Shown: piece by piece, positions 32,601-39,526 of the stretch
Layout of the letters: each line of letters opens with the position of its first letter
How positions within the stretch are numbered: the stretch's first letter is position 1
Origin: JBMOLK01 sp049325575
Lineage (GTDB): Bacteria; Bacillota; Clostridia; Acetivibrionales; Acetivibrionaceae
NCBI GenBank assembly: GCA_049325575.1
Contig: JBMOLK010000254.1
Span: 1-48,240, forward strand
Reading direction: 5' to 3'
Length of the DNA: 48,240 bases
Notes under the pieces: model-generated
Databases searched by the model: none
What the model was told of the DNA's origin: nothing
What the model saw: the letters and a program-made list of their open reading frames with translations, nothing else
Translations under genes and position numbers: made by a program

Positions 32601-34864
32601 AAGCTGGTGAGTTTTGTAAAAAGGATGTTGATGTAATTGTTGATTGTACTCATATAGGTGCAGATGTGGAGTTTGATAAAATATCAAGAAATCAGGAAGA
32701 AAGAATAATCTTTCTAAATAGTGAGGCAAGGTTTATCTTCTACAAAAAACTTGGAGAAAAGCTTCACGAGCCTGAAATAAGAATCGTCTGCGCAGTTTCC
32801 ATGGATGGTTGTCATGGCTATTTGGAACAGGAACAAAAGAGTATAGATCCTTTTTATGGAGCTTTATGTGGTTTTTATAAAGGTCTTGGAAAAGAGTGGA
32901 AGAAATCCAGTATAAAAATAGTTGATTTATGTCTGGAAGGTGTAAGTCAATTATCGGATGATTCTATAGCAAAATTGGCAAATGAGCTTGAGATTTCCTC
33001 TTTTGATTGTGAAATCGGTTATATGAAAGGTAAACGCGTTGTATTAAGAATTGATTACTTAGACCGAACAGATTTCAAGGAAGTAGAGTTTTCAGCAGAT
33101 ACTCACTTTGTAATTACAGGGGGCGGGTATGGAATCACATCTGAAATTATTAGAGGATTATCTAAAAGATTTAAAGGTAAATTTACAATAATAGGAAGGA
33201 CTTGTTTGCCGGAGGATATTAAGGACCTTTCGCAGCTTAATGAAAGAGAACTAAGTCAAAAGAAGCTGGAGATTCAAAAAATATTAGGCAGTAAACATGA
33301 AAGAGTAACACCTTTAATGATTCAAGAAGAGTTCGAAAAGATTTTAAGAGCTATTTCGGTTTATAATTTGGTTAATGAAGTAGAAAGAAACGGAAGTAAA
33401 GCTTTGTATCTATCCTGTGATGTAAGAGATTATGAAAACCTGCAGATTGCTTTAGAGAAATCTGTAGAACAGAATGGTCCTGTCAATGTTCTTATTCATG
33501 CAGCAGGAATTGAAAAGAGCAGGCTTTTACGAGAAAAACCTGGAGAGGAATTTAACCTGGTGTTTTCTGTTAAGGCTGAAGGTGCATGCAATATATATCG
33601 TTTAATAGATAAAAAGGAGCTAAAAGCTGTAATAGGGTTTTCCTCCATTTCAGGAAGATTTGGCAACGAGGCTCAGGTTGATTATTGTGCAGCAAACAGC
33701 TTTATAAACAGTTTTATTGCCATGATTAAAGCTAAACATAAAGGTATTCATGCATTAAGTATTTCATGGTCCGGTTGGAAAGATACAGGAATGGCCTGGA
33801 GAAATGAATTTGTAAAAAAATACTCGGAGGAAATGGGGCTTCATCTTATCGAGCCTGAAAGGGGAACAGAAGAGTTTATCAATGTTTTAACCAATAATGT
33901 AGAATCAAATGAAATTATTATAAGCAAAGGACTTCACCATTTTGTTTCCAATAAAATGATGAAGGACAGTTTGAATGAGACACCTTTTATTGACTGGGTT
34001 ACTAAAAGAAATGGGACTTATGAAAAAGCCTTCAAGATTTTTTCTGTCAAAAGAGACCCCATTATGGACCATCACAGGCTTGGAATAACGCCGCTTACTC
34101 CTGCTGTAGCTTTTATGGAATTATATGCGGAGTATCACAGCCTTCATTTTGGCAGAAAAGAACAGTATTGTTTTAGAGACATAAGAATTGACAGACCCCT
34201 TAAGCTGTTTCATGAAAAGGCCCAGGAAGTGATCATGGTGGCTCATCCCGGCATTGAACCGGAAAGCTTTAGGATTACCTCATACACATATTTGGATTTG
34301 AAGCTTGGTATTTCGAAGCTTGTATCTCTAAATAACATGAGTTTAAGCAGCAGACTTGGTGATTACCAGCATTTACTTGAAGCTATGTGCATTGAAAATG
34401 AAGCAATGGAAGAAGGTTTTATAAGGGATTCGCTAAACACATTTAACGAAAGACAATTTAATTCTATCAGGCTGGGAACACTGTTTGTTGATGAACGCAA
34501 AGAGAATAGCGTGTTCAGACGAAATAAGAACGGAGCTGTTTATTCCGTGTTTTTACCTGGTGAGCAGGTCACTAATGCCAAGTACCAGCTGGAAAAATTA
34601 CTGGTGAACCCGGCTTTTATGGATGCGGTTTTCCAGACTTGCGGTGTTCACTCACAATATAACAGTGACAGGGTTTATCTGCCATGGGAAGTTAAAGAGT
34701 TTGGTATAGTAAAAGCCCCAAGGGAGCTTGGCCTCTATAAGTGTTATGCAAGATTAAAAAGCAGCAGTGATGAGCTTAAAGTTTATGATGTTGTTATGGT
34801 TAACGAAAAGGGCGAAGTATGCTACTATGCCAAAGATGTAACAATGAGGCGTATAAACTCATGA
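26666..34864 (+). CDS. Iterative type I polyketide/secondary-lipid synthase, KS-AT-KS-ACP3-KR-DH
   Basis: A 2732-residue multidomain synthase. KS1 (about 1-470) has the triad Cys222, His356 (EAHGTGT), His397. AT (about 605-895) has Ser702 in GHSLGE and HAFH at 804-807, a malonyl-type pattern. KS2 (about 980-1490) has Cys1236 (AACSSTAS), His1384 in an unusual SHETYSPRRGG and His1424 (KGMTGHT). Three ACPs follow, each with LGIDTVKQ, i.e. Thr1615, Thr1715 and Thr1836 where Ser is normal. A KR with structural half (about 1900-2140), GGGYG at 2152-2156, Ser2327 and Tyr2340 comes next, then a DH with His2470 and Asp2653/Gln2657. No ER or TE is visible. The layout recalls PUFA/heterocyst-glycolipid type synthases. 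ATG follows GGGGAGG. Confidence 0.95.
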   Translation: MSNYFYPEERIAIVGMGALFPDANNINLFWNNILSKKVSIKEVPDSVFDKGIFYNPNVLGKINKNDKSYTKIAAIVDVDNYADLTKKFKIPPTVAEHMDPNQHVAIYCVDQALQSLANSNINKERAAVIMGIGAPGRRYDNIIRRTFYERVEEYLRHNSKLNSNLELSEMDELLKELAKITLKDSIPITEDSAPGMLQSITAARITNLFDFYGPSYTVDAACASALAAATSGITGLLNGEYDVLVTGGVDVTLDETPFVVFSAINALSPSGCFPFDSRANGFVTGLGGGALILKRLGDAIRDGDRIYALISGFGQGSDGKGKYIAAPNEEGQVRVVQNALSMAGYHVDTIEYIEAHGTGTTVGDVVELGALKKAFQALGATKQNYCGVGSVKSNIGHLRYASGAPGLIKASLALYNKVLPPTANIQIINPKLKLEGSPFYILTDEKPWQENSSYPRRANVSAYGFGGADYHITLEEFRPEFLKKTYSLSKTAQAVKTSLSNEEADSLPEVVFFSGDSIEEIKESCIRFIESYKDSLDFGSAVLYNNSSISSKKDLRLAFCINSMKELMERYNLFDEFTKQGKLDNTQALNLKGIYFGKGEAVTSDKVTWMFPGQASQYPNMLKGIYETYPIVESLYMQVDAVWKAKYGYDITSLIFGSEEEYLEKELKNTKNTHPAVFLSSIAMYKLLSESGLKADYMIGHSLGEVSALYASGMLDLRSAVGLVGERGFSFDSIPQDKRGIMVSVKADKSRVEDIIKENGFRVDIANINSPEQTVVGGNQEEIDKMAEFLGQNKITHTKLNVSHAFHTSLTSDAAESFYNKIADIRFNVPGSKVMACHLVDFYPDIKDRMNEIPSILKEQIISTVNFTDSILKLYEKGVRIFVEAGPSSILTNLVKNILSGKDVKVIASNNRKKDPVEAYKLALAELFTSGIDICTIPSIQDLVIGTGRDKPAQTLNNLKEDVNNQKEINTLPSKPSVKESIVYSGVSVGLPGTFKNVFSDDNFDLLFEGKNLIEMLTDDEMNSLVDLNITRLIKSEGVTTFKKLSSINEVIQLAGKLGKIDMLSDYQVDEKIIKQMTLTVCAGVAAGYEALKDAGIPLVREQVKTAAGSSLPGRLVLPEEMQEDTGIIFANGFIAIEPFISEVSKYIASKFGRKTRNDLINFYEAVISKVSDYNVKKILSDWFTLHYSRLLYNSGEEDIYEFNHDFMGLVSSQANNRLAQFIGAMGPNFYISAACSSTASAVTVAEDLIRAGHAGRMIVIGSENVTSKTALPWVGASFLSMGAATDSSNVFEAAVPFDNRRNGMILGAGAVGLVLEKEEDVARRGMNGVCRILGTHAFNTAGHQAKIDSNRYCIELDKFMTKMEKEYKLDRKSIASKTVYYSHETYSPRRGGCSQTEKMALERAFGEKYRDIKVINTKGMTGHTMAASIEEAVAAKALQYQKIPPVANYREPDPELEGLNLSQGGSYNFEFVIRMVTGYGAQGNYHLLQKLASGDQRIFDNKLYQEWLRSLTHSQDVKLKKYGRLLVAEGDVGGQIPGTYTTFSSNDKEEREEGVPRQVNFSELKEAASFKDKPSSQDMDIKGEILSVYSEVTKYPIEMLDLSMEVEADLGIDTVKQATIFSIISEKFNISEEEGLKLSNYPTIGHIVSLIQEKVGAGPKSEKSNTVTTDKGLSHAASIDCSDEVFKVISEITKYPVEMLEKDMEMEADLGIDTVKQATIFSLLSQKFGIDGEQSLNISQYRTIGAVIDFISTNYNGKSINLDDKKVEQSKQVTYKDSITPKVERDGSDNKVFKEINGTDNIEQEVMKVISEVTKYPVEMLERDMEMEADLGIDTVKQATIFSIINDKFKASGDDSLNISQYRTIGSLVDMIKESIADKSSYSNIDNKKTPDPEEEPAEIDENAEVGKIERDLCLQIPVFVEEEVGKPDFDLKDRNIWVIGDHKEMVRRISGYFKDLSGNVEEFVFSVFNDASELYNKAGEFCKKDVDVIVDCTHIGADVEFDKISRNQEERIIFLNSEARFIFYKKLGEKLHEPEIRIVCAVSMDGCHGYLEQEQKSIDPFYGALCGFYKGLGKEWKKSSIKIVDLCLEGVSQLSDDSIAKLANELEISSFDCEIGYMKGKRVVLRIDYLDRTDFKEVEFSADTHFVITGGGYGITSEIIRGLSKRFKGKFTIIGRTCLPEDIKDLSQLNERELSQKKLEIQKILGSKHERVTPLMIQEEFEKILRAISVYNLVNEVERNGSKALYLSCDVRDYENLQIALEKSVEQNGPVNVLIHAAGIEKSRLLREKPGEEFNLVFSVKAEGACNIYRLIDKKELKAVIGFSSISGRFGNEAQVDYCAANSFINSFIAMIKAKHKGIHALSISWSGWKDTGMAWRNEFVKKYSEEMGLHLIEPERGTEEFINVLTNNVESNEIIISKGLHHFVSNKMMKDSLNETPFIDWVTKRNGTYEKAFKIFSVKRDPIMDHHRLGITPLTPAVAFMELYAEYHSLHFGRKEQYCFRDIRIDRPLKLFHEKAQEVIMVAHPGIEPESFRITSYTYLDLKLGISKLVSLNNMSLSSRLGDYQHLLEAMCIENEAMEEGFIRDSLNTFNERQFNSIRLGTLFVDERKENSVFRRNKNGAVYSVFLPGEQVTNAKYQLEKLLVNPAFMDAVFQTCGVHSQYNSDRVYLPWEVKEFGIVKAPRELGLYKCYARLKSSSDELKVYDVVMVNEKGEVCYYAKDVTMRRINS

Positions 34865-35577
34865 TTTATAAGGATAAAAAGAATATGAAAACCACAGTAA
34901 GTCTAATTGAAAACTATATACAGGTCTTATCCAACTATTTTGAGCTCTATTCTTGCATTGTAGATATGAGAGAAATAGGAAGGCTGTATAGGGCAAAGGA
35001 TGAAAGTCTTTTTTCGATACTGTCGGATGCTGAACTGGAGTTTTTAAAAGAATTAAAAAGTCCAAAGAACAGGCTTCAGTGGATAGCTGGAAGATACGCT
35101 GTAAAATCTGCTTTTTTCAAGTACAAGCTGGAAAGGCAAAGCCTTTTGGATTTAAGGTGTGTTGATATACTAAGGGGGGCGGATTCCGCCCCATACCTTC
35201 TACAGTACCCTCATGTGAATATTTCCATAACACACTCTTTTCCTTATTGTATTGGGGTAGTCTGTGAAAAGAAGGTAGGAATAGATATTGAGAAGATATT
35301 TCAACCTGAGGACTCTTTAATCCGCTATTTTTATTCAAATAAGGAACAGGAATTGTTAATGGATTTTAAGGACCATAATGAATATTCTATAAAATCCGTG
35401 GTTTATTGGACAAGAAAGGAAGCAGTATCAAAGCTTCTAGGCCTGGGAATGAAGATGAATTTTAAAGAGCTTGATACAACAAGTGATGAGTTATACCTCA
35501 ATAGCCTTTACAGTGGACCTATAAAATTGTCATCCTTCATTTGCAACGATTTTTGTGTGTCACTGGCAGTGGGATAA
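34861..35577 (+). CDS. Sfp-type 4'-phosphopantetheinyl transferase
   Basis: Transfers phosphopantetheine from CoA to carrier proteins. Sfp-class motifs: NISITHSFPYCIGVV, VGIDIEK with the Mg-binding Asp/Glu pair, and WTRKEAVSKLLGLGMKM. The start ATG 34861 overlaps the synthase stop as ATGA, implying translational coupling; ATG 34885 after AAGGA is an alternative. At 238 residues it is a normal Sfp length. As a dedicated enzyme it would have to accept the three Thr-type ACPs of the synthase as well as the Ser-type discrete ACP, an unusual demand. Confidence 0.92.
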   Translation: MIYKDKKNMKTTVSLIENYIQVLSNYFELYSCIVDMREIGRLYRAKDESLFSILSDAELEFLKELKSPKNRLQWIAGRYAVKSAFFKYKLERQSLLDLRCVDILRGADSAPYLLQYPHVNISITHSFPYCIGVVCEKKVGIDIEKIFQPEDSLIRYFYSNKEQELLMDFKDHNEYSIKSVVYWTRKEAVSKLLGLGMKMNFKELDTTSDELYLNSLYSGPIKLSSFICNDFCVSLAVG

Positions 35578-35685
35578 AAAGTTTGTTTAAAAACGAGAAA
35601 CTTGTGCATAATAGTATAGGATTTATCAGTATATGAAGCATGACACTAACTTTGTTAAAAATTTATTTATTTTTATTTTTTAGTA

Positions 35686-35714
35686 TTGAAAATCAAAATG
35701 AAATAATATAAAAT
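35686..35714 (+). promoter_or_regulatory. SigA promoter of gap
   Basis: TTGAAA (35686-35691), a 17-base spacer and TAAAAT (35709-35714), about 114 bases before the gap start. The leader contains a short palindrome GCTACC-T-GGTAGC at 35768-35780 of unknown role. The same hexamers and spacing recur before pgk. Confidence 0.6.
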
Positions 35715-35827
35715 GGTTGTTGGTGTAAGATAAGCTTGCCAAAATATGAATTATTTACTGCGTTCATGCTACCTGGTAGCTAATATAAGTATTAATTCAA
35801 ATATAATTTACATAGGAGGCGATAATA

Positions 35828-36838
35828 ATGGCAGTAAAAGTAGGTATTAACGGTTTCGGACGTATCGGGCGTCTTGTTTTCAGGGCTTCTCTAAATAACC
35901 CTAATGTTGAGGTTGTAGGTATCAACGATCCATTTATTGACCTTGAATACATGCAATATATGTTAAAGTATGATACTGTACACGGTCAATTTAAAGGTGA
36001 GATTTCCGACGATAATGGAAAGTTTGTTGTAAACGGCAAGAAGATTAGCGTTTACGCAAGTATGGACCCAGCTGAAATTCCTTGGAGCGAATGTGGTGCA
36101 GATTATGTTGTGGAATCTACAGGTGTATTCACGACTACAGAAAAAGCTTCAGCTCATATAAAAGGCGGAGCTAAGAAAGTAGTTATCAGTGCTCCTTCAG
36201 CTGATGCTCCAATGTTCGTAATGGGCGTAAACAATGATAAATATACAAAAGACATGACTGTTGTATCAAATGCATCATGTACAACAAACTGCTTGGCTCC
36301 TTTGGCTAAAGTTATTCATGACAACTTCGGTATAATCGAAGGTTTAATGACAACAGTTCATGCAACAACTGCTACTCAGAAGACAGTTGACGGTCCTTCA
36401 AAGAAAGACTGGAGGGGCGGACGTGCAGCAGCAGGCAACATAATTCCTTCATCAACAGGTGCTGCTAAAGCTGTTGGAAAAGTTATTCCTGAGTTAAACG
36501 GTAAACTTACAGGTATGGCATTTAGAGTACCGACTCTTGATGTATCGGTTGTTGACTTGACATGCCGCTTGGAGAAGGCTGCTACTTATGATGAAATCAA
36601 GGCGGCAGTTAAGAAAGCTTCTGAAAATGAATTAAAGGGTATCCTCGGATATACTGAAGATGAAGTTGTATCATCAGACTATATAGGTGATGCTCGTACT
36701 TCAATATTCGATGCTAAAGCTGGTATCGCATTAAACAGCAATTTTGTTAAGTTAGTATCCTGGTATGACAATGAATGGGGTTATTCAAACAAAGTTGTTG
36801 ATTTGATAGCTTATATGGCTTCTGTAGATGCGAAATAA
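35828..36838 (+). CDS. gap: Glyceraldehyde-3-phosphate dehydrogenase
   Basis: NAD-dependent phosphorylating dehydrogenase of glycolysis, a cytoplasmic tetramer. The N-terminal Rossmann motif GINGFGRIGRLVFRA, the catalytic SNASCTTNCLAPL with its Cys, the TVHATTATQKTVDGPSKKDWRGGR substrate loop and the C-terminal WYDNEWGYSNKV are all intact. At 336 residues it is the usual length. ATG 35828 follows AGGAGGCGA. It has its own promoter and terminator, so it is probably a single-gene transcript at the head of the glycolytic block. I see no cggR regulator gene beside it. Confidence 0.98.
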   Translation: MAVKVGINGFGRIGRLVFRASLNNPNVEVVGINDPFIDLEYMQYMLKYDTVHGQFKGEISDDNGKFVVNGKKISVYASMDPAEIPWSECGADYVVESTGVFTTTEKASAHIKGGAKKVVISAPSADAPMFVMGVNNDKYTKDMTVVSNASCTTNCLAPLAKVIHDNFGIIEGLMTTVHATTATQKTVDGPSKKDWRGGRAAAGNIIPSSTGAAKAVGKVIPELNGKLTGMAFRVPTLDVSVVDLTCRLEKAATYDEIKAAVKKASENELKGILGYTEDEVVSSDYIGDARTSIFDAKAGIALNSNFVKLVSWYDNEWGYSNKVVDLIAYMASVDAK

Positions 36839-36871
36839 TTGACAATCAATAACAAAATATGCTTAATACAC

Positions 36872-36901
36872 AAAGGTTCGGTTGCAAAACCGGACCTTTT
36901 T
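36872..36901 (+). terminator. Rho-independent terminator after gap
   Basis: Stem AAAGGTTCGGTT / AACCGGACCTTT with one G-T wobble, a GCAA tetraloop and a run of five T. Confidence 0.9.
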
Positions 36902-36964
36902 GAGCGTCTGGGCTGCACTGGTGAATAAAGTTTTAGTTTATTGGATATTAATTTATAGAGGTAT

Positions 36965-36985
36965 AGAGGTCAAACTGTAAAAGCA
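36965..36985 (-). repeat. Half copy of the palindromic repeat (before pgk)
   Basis: AGAGGTC-AAACTGTAAAAG matches the complement of the right outer arm of the element at 9580, 16262 and 39379 (AGAGGTC-GAACTGTAAAAG in copy 3). The inner hairpin and the other arm are missing, so this is a truncated or decayed copy in the opposite orientation. Confidence 0.6.
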
Positions 36986-37049
36986 AATCAAGCAGATGGG
37001 GAAGAGTAAAAAACTTTGTTAAAAAATAGATAAATTTTAGTGTGGACTA

Positions 37050-37078
37050 TTGAAAAGACAGGCAAAAAGATGTAAAAT
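37050..37078 (+). promoter_or_regulatory. SigA promoter of pgk-tpiA
   Basis: TTGAAA (37050-37055), a 17-base spacer and TAAAAT (37073-37078), identical hexamers to the gap promoter. The leader to pgk is again about 110 bases. Confidence 0.6.
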
Positions 37079-37196
37079 GTAAACGGTTAAAATAGAGGCA
37101 TTTTTTGGCTTTGTTACATATTGAGACACAGCTGAAAATTTAGTAAATATTAATTCTTAAGTCAAATATTCAATAAATTTAGGAGTGTGAATATTT

Positions 37197-38390
37197 ATGG
37201 CAATGATGAACAAGAAGACTATTGAGGATGTAGACGTAAAAGGGAAAAAGGTTATAGTTCGAGTAGACTTTAACGTACCCTTGGATGAGAACAGAAACAT
37301 AACAGATGATAAAAGAATAGTGGGCGCTCTTCCAACCATAAAGTATTTGGTTGATAAAGGTGCAAAGACTATATTGGTTTCACACCTTGGAAGGCCAAAG
37401 GAAGGCTTCGAGGACAAATATAGTATGAAGCCTACTGCGCTAAGACTGGGTGAGCTTCTTGGAAAAGACATAATTATGGCAAAAGACGTAATAGGTGATG
37501 ATGCCAAGGCAAAAGCTGCAGCATTAAAAGAAGGTGAAGTATTGATGCTTGAGAATGTCAGATTCCATAAGGAAGAGACAAAGAACGATGCGACTTTTGC
37601 TAAAGAATTGGCAAGTATGGCAGAAATTTATGTAAATGATGCATTCGGAACTGCTCATAGGGCTCATGCTTCCACAGCAGGTTTGGCAGATTATCTGCCT
37701 GCAGTTTGTGGATACCTTATTCAGAAAGAAATTGAGTTTATGGGTAAGGCCCTGTCAAACCCGGAAAGACCTTTCGTAGCAATATTGGGTGGAGCAAAAG
37801 TATCTGACAAAATCGCAGTTATAGAAAATCTTATTGATAAGGTTGACACCCTTATAATAGGCGGCGGGATGGCCTATACTTTCTTTAAGGCCAAGGGCCA
37901 CAATGTAGGTACTTCAATATGTGAAGAAGATAAGGTTGACCTCGCCAAAAGTCTTATGGAAAAAGCTGATTCAAAGGGTGTAAAACTATTACTTCCTATG
38001 GATAATATTGTAGGGTTGGAGTTTAAGAATGATACCGAGCATAAAGTGGTAACCTACGGAAAAATACCTGATGGATGGATGGGCATGGACATTGGCCCTG
38101 CTACAGTTGAAGCCTATGCAAATGAAGTTAGAAATGCCAAGACTGTTATTTGGAACGGACCTATGGGAGTATTTGAATTCCCGAACTTTGCAAACGGAAC
38201 AAAAGAGGTTGCTAAAGCTGTTGCCGAGTCAGGGGCTGTTTCAATTATTGGTGGCGGAGACTCTGCTGCTGCTGTTGAACAACTGGGCTTTGCAGATAGA
38301 ATAACTCATATATCAACCGGCGGAGGGGCATCTTTAGAATTCTTGGAAGGAAAAGTGCTTCCGGGAATAGATGTATTAATGGATAAATAA
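37197..38390 (+). CDS. pgk: Phosphoglycerate kinase
   Basis: Transfers phosphate from 1,3-bisphosphoglycerate to ADP. Two-domain enzyme: N-terminal VIVRVDFNVPLDENRNITDD and the HLGRPK substrate motif, LENVRFHKEE, then the C-terminal nucleotide domain with LGGAKVSDKI, GGGMAYTF, and the GGGDSAAAVEQLG motif. At 397 residues the length is normal. ATG 37197 follows AGGAG; internal ATGs at 37203 and 37206 are possible. tpiA follows after 15 bases, so they are cotranscribed. Confidence 0.98.
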   Translation: MAMMNKKTIEDVDVKGKKVIVRVDFNVPLDENRNITDDKRIVGALPTIKYLVDKGAKTILVSHLGRPKEGFEDKYSMKPTALRLGELLGKDIIMAKDVIGDDAKAKAAALKEGEVLMLENVRFHKEETKNDATFAKELASMAEIYVNDAFGTAHRAHASTAGLADYLPAVCGYLIQKEIEFMGKALSNPERPFVAILGGAKVSDKIAVIENLIDKVDTLIIGGGMAYTFFKAKGHNVGTSICEEDKVDLAKSLMEKADSKGVKLLLPMDNIVGLEFKNDTEHKVVTYGKIPDGWMGMDIGPATVEAYANEVRNAKTVIWNGPMGVFEFPNFANGTKEVAKAVAESGAVSIIGGGDSAAAVEQLGFADRITHISTGGGASLEFLEGKVLPGIDVLMDK

Positions 38391-38405
38391 GGGGAGATGA
38401 TGTAA

Positions 38406-39161
38406 ATGAGCAGAAGAATTATTGCAGCAGGAAACTGGAAGATGAATAAGACTGCAAAGGAAGCAGTTGAGTTTGTAGAGGCTTTAAGGTCAAGAGTGTC
38501 TGATGCAGATGCTGAAGTGGTTGTAGGTGTGCCATTCATATGTATTCCTGGAGTTAAGAAAGCAGTTGAAGGCTCAAATATAAAGGTTGCAGCACAGAAT
38601 ATGCACTGGGAGGAAAAAGGTGCATTCACCGGAGAGATTTCCGGTCCTATGTTGGCAGATCTTGGAGTAGATTATGTAATAATTGGTCACTCCGAGAGAA
38701 GGCAGTATTTTGCAGAAACTGATGAAACGGTAAATAAAAAAGCACATGCAGCTTTCAAATACGGCCTAAAGCCAATCATATGTGTTGGAGAGTCATTAGC
38801 TCAAAGAGAGCAAGGAGTTACAGCAGAGCTTGTGAGATACCAGGTTAAGATTGCTTTACTTGGACTGTCCGGCGATCAAGTTAAGGATACTGTTATAGCA
38901 TATGAGCCTATTTGGGCTATTGGAACAGGAAAGACAGCTACAAATGAACAGGCAGAAGAGGTTTGTGCAGTAATTAGAGATACTGTTAAAGAACTCTATG
39001 GAAATGCAGTTGCAGAAGCTGTAAGGGTTCAGTATGGTGGAAGTGTTACAGCAGCTAACGCAGCAGAGCTTTTCAGTATGCCTAATATTGATGGTGGTCT
39101 TGTAGGTGGAGCAAGTCTTAAGCTTGATGACTTTGAAAAAATTGCAAAACATAACAAATAA
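38406..39161 (+). CDS. tpiA: Triosephosphate isomerase
   Basis: Interconverts dihydroxyacetone phosphate and glyceraldehyde-3-phosphate. The N-terminal AAGNWKMNKT (catalytic Lys), the GHSERR motif (catalytic His), AYEPIWAIGTGKTA (catalytic Glu and start of the mobile loop), and the YGGSV and GGLVGGASL phosphate-binding loops are present. At 251 residues it is normal. ATG 38406 lies 15 bases after the pgk stop, with GGGGAG at 38391-38396. A strong hairpin follows 25 bases after its stop. Confidence 0.98.
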   Translation: MSRRIIAAGNWKMNKTAKEAVEFVEALRSRVSDADAEVVVGVPFICIPGVKKAVEGSNIKVAAQNMHWEEKGAFTGEISGPMLADLGVDYVIIGHSERRQYFAETDETVNKKAHAAFKYGLKPIICVGESLAQREQGVTAELVRYQVKIALLGLSGDQVKDTVIAYEPIWAIGTGKTATNEQAEEVCAVIRDTVKELYGNAVAEAVRVQYGGSVTAANAAELFSMPNIDGGLVGGASLKLDDFEKIAKHNK

Positions 39162-39186
39162 GATCCTCTGTTGACTTATTTGCTTA

Positions 39187-39234
39187 AATTTGCGGCAAGT
39201 AGAATATACCTTATTATTCTACTTGCCGCAAATT
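39187..39234 (+). terminator. Strong hairpin after tpiA
   Basis: A perfect 20-base-pair stem (39187-39206 with 39215-39234) around an eight-base loop. It lacks a long T tract, so it could be a terminator or an mRNA-stabilising/processing hairpin at the 3' end of pgk-tpiA. Confidence 0.7.
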
Positions 39235-39378
39235 GTTTATACTGCTTAACCTAGAGATTTTTACAGCTTGATTGGCAAAACCATTTACAATAAAAATAGC
39301 CGAATATATCAAAATTAATTAATTAGACGTATTCAAAAACCAAAAAATGTGGTATAAATTTAGATGGGTTAAATTATT

Positions 39379-39476
39379 AGAGATAGTACTGTAAAGATAA
39401 ACATATGATTTCCTTAAGCCTATTTGATTCAAATGGCTTGCTGATCTTGTTTATCTACTTTTACAGTTCGACCTCT
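39379..39476 (+). repeat. Palindromic repeat copy 3 (before gpmI)
   Basis: Same element as at 9580 and 16262: outer arms AGAGAT..ACTGTAAA / TTTACAGTTCGACCTCT, inner hairpin AAGCC-T-ATTTG / CAAAT-GGCTT with an ATT loop. It ends 50 bases before gpmI, in the same orientation as the other full copies. Confidence 0.9.
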
Positions 39477-39526
39477 TTAACATTGATGTTACTACTTAAT
39501 GAATAAAGTGATTGGAGTGTATTTAG

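Larger units (their letters stand above)
36839..37196 (+). other. Intergenic region gap-pgk
   Basis: The 358-base gap holds the gap terminator, the half repeat and the pgk promoter. No gene is visible in it. Confidence 0.6.
39162..39526 (+). other. Intergenic region tpiA-gpmI
   Basis: The 365-base gap holds the hairpin after tpiA and repeat copy 3. A TGTGGTATAAAT sequence near 39347-39358 could be an extended -10 for gpmI, but I see no good -35. No gene is visible. Confidence 0.5.
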
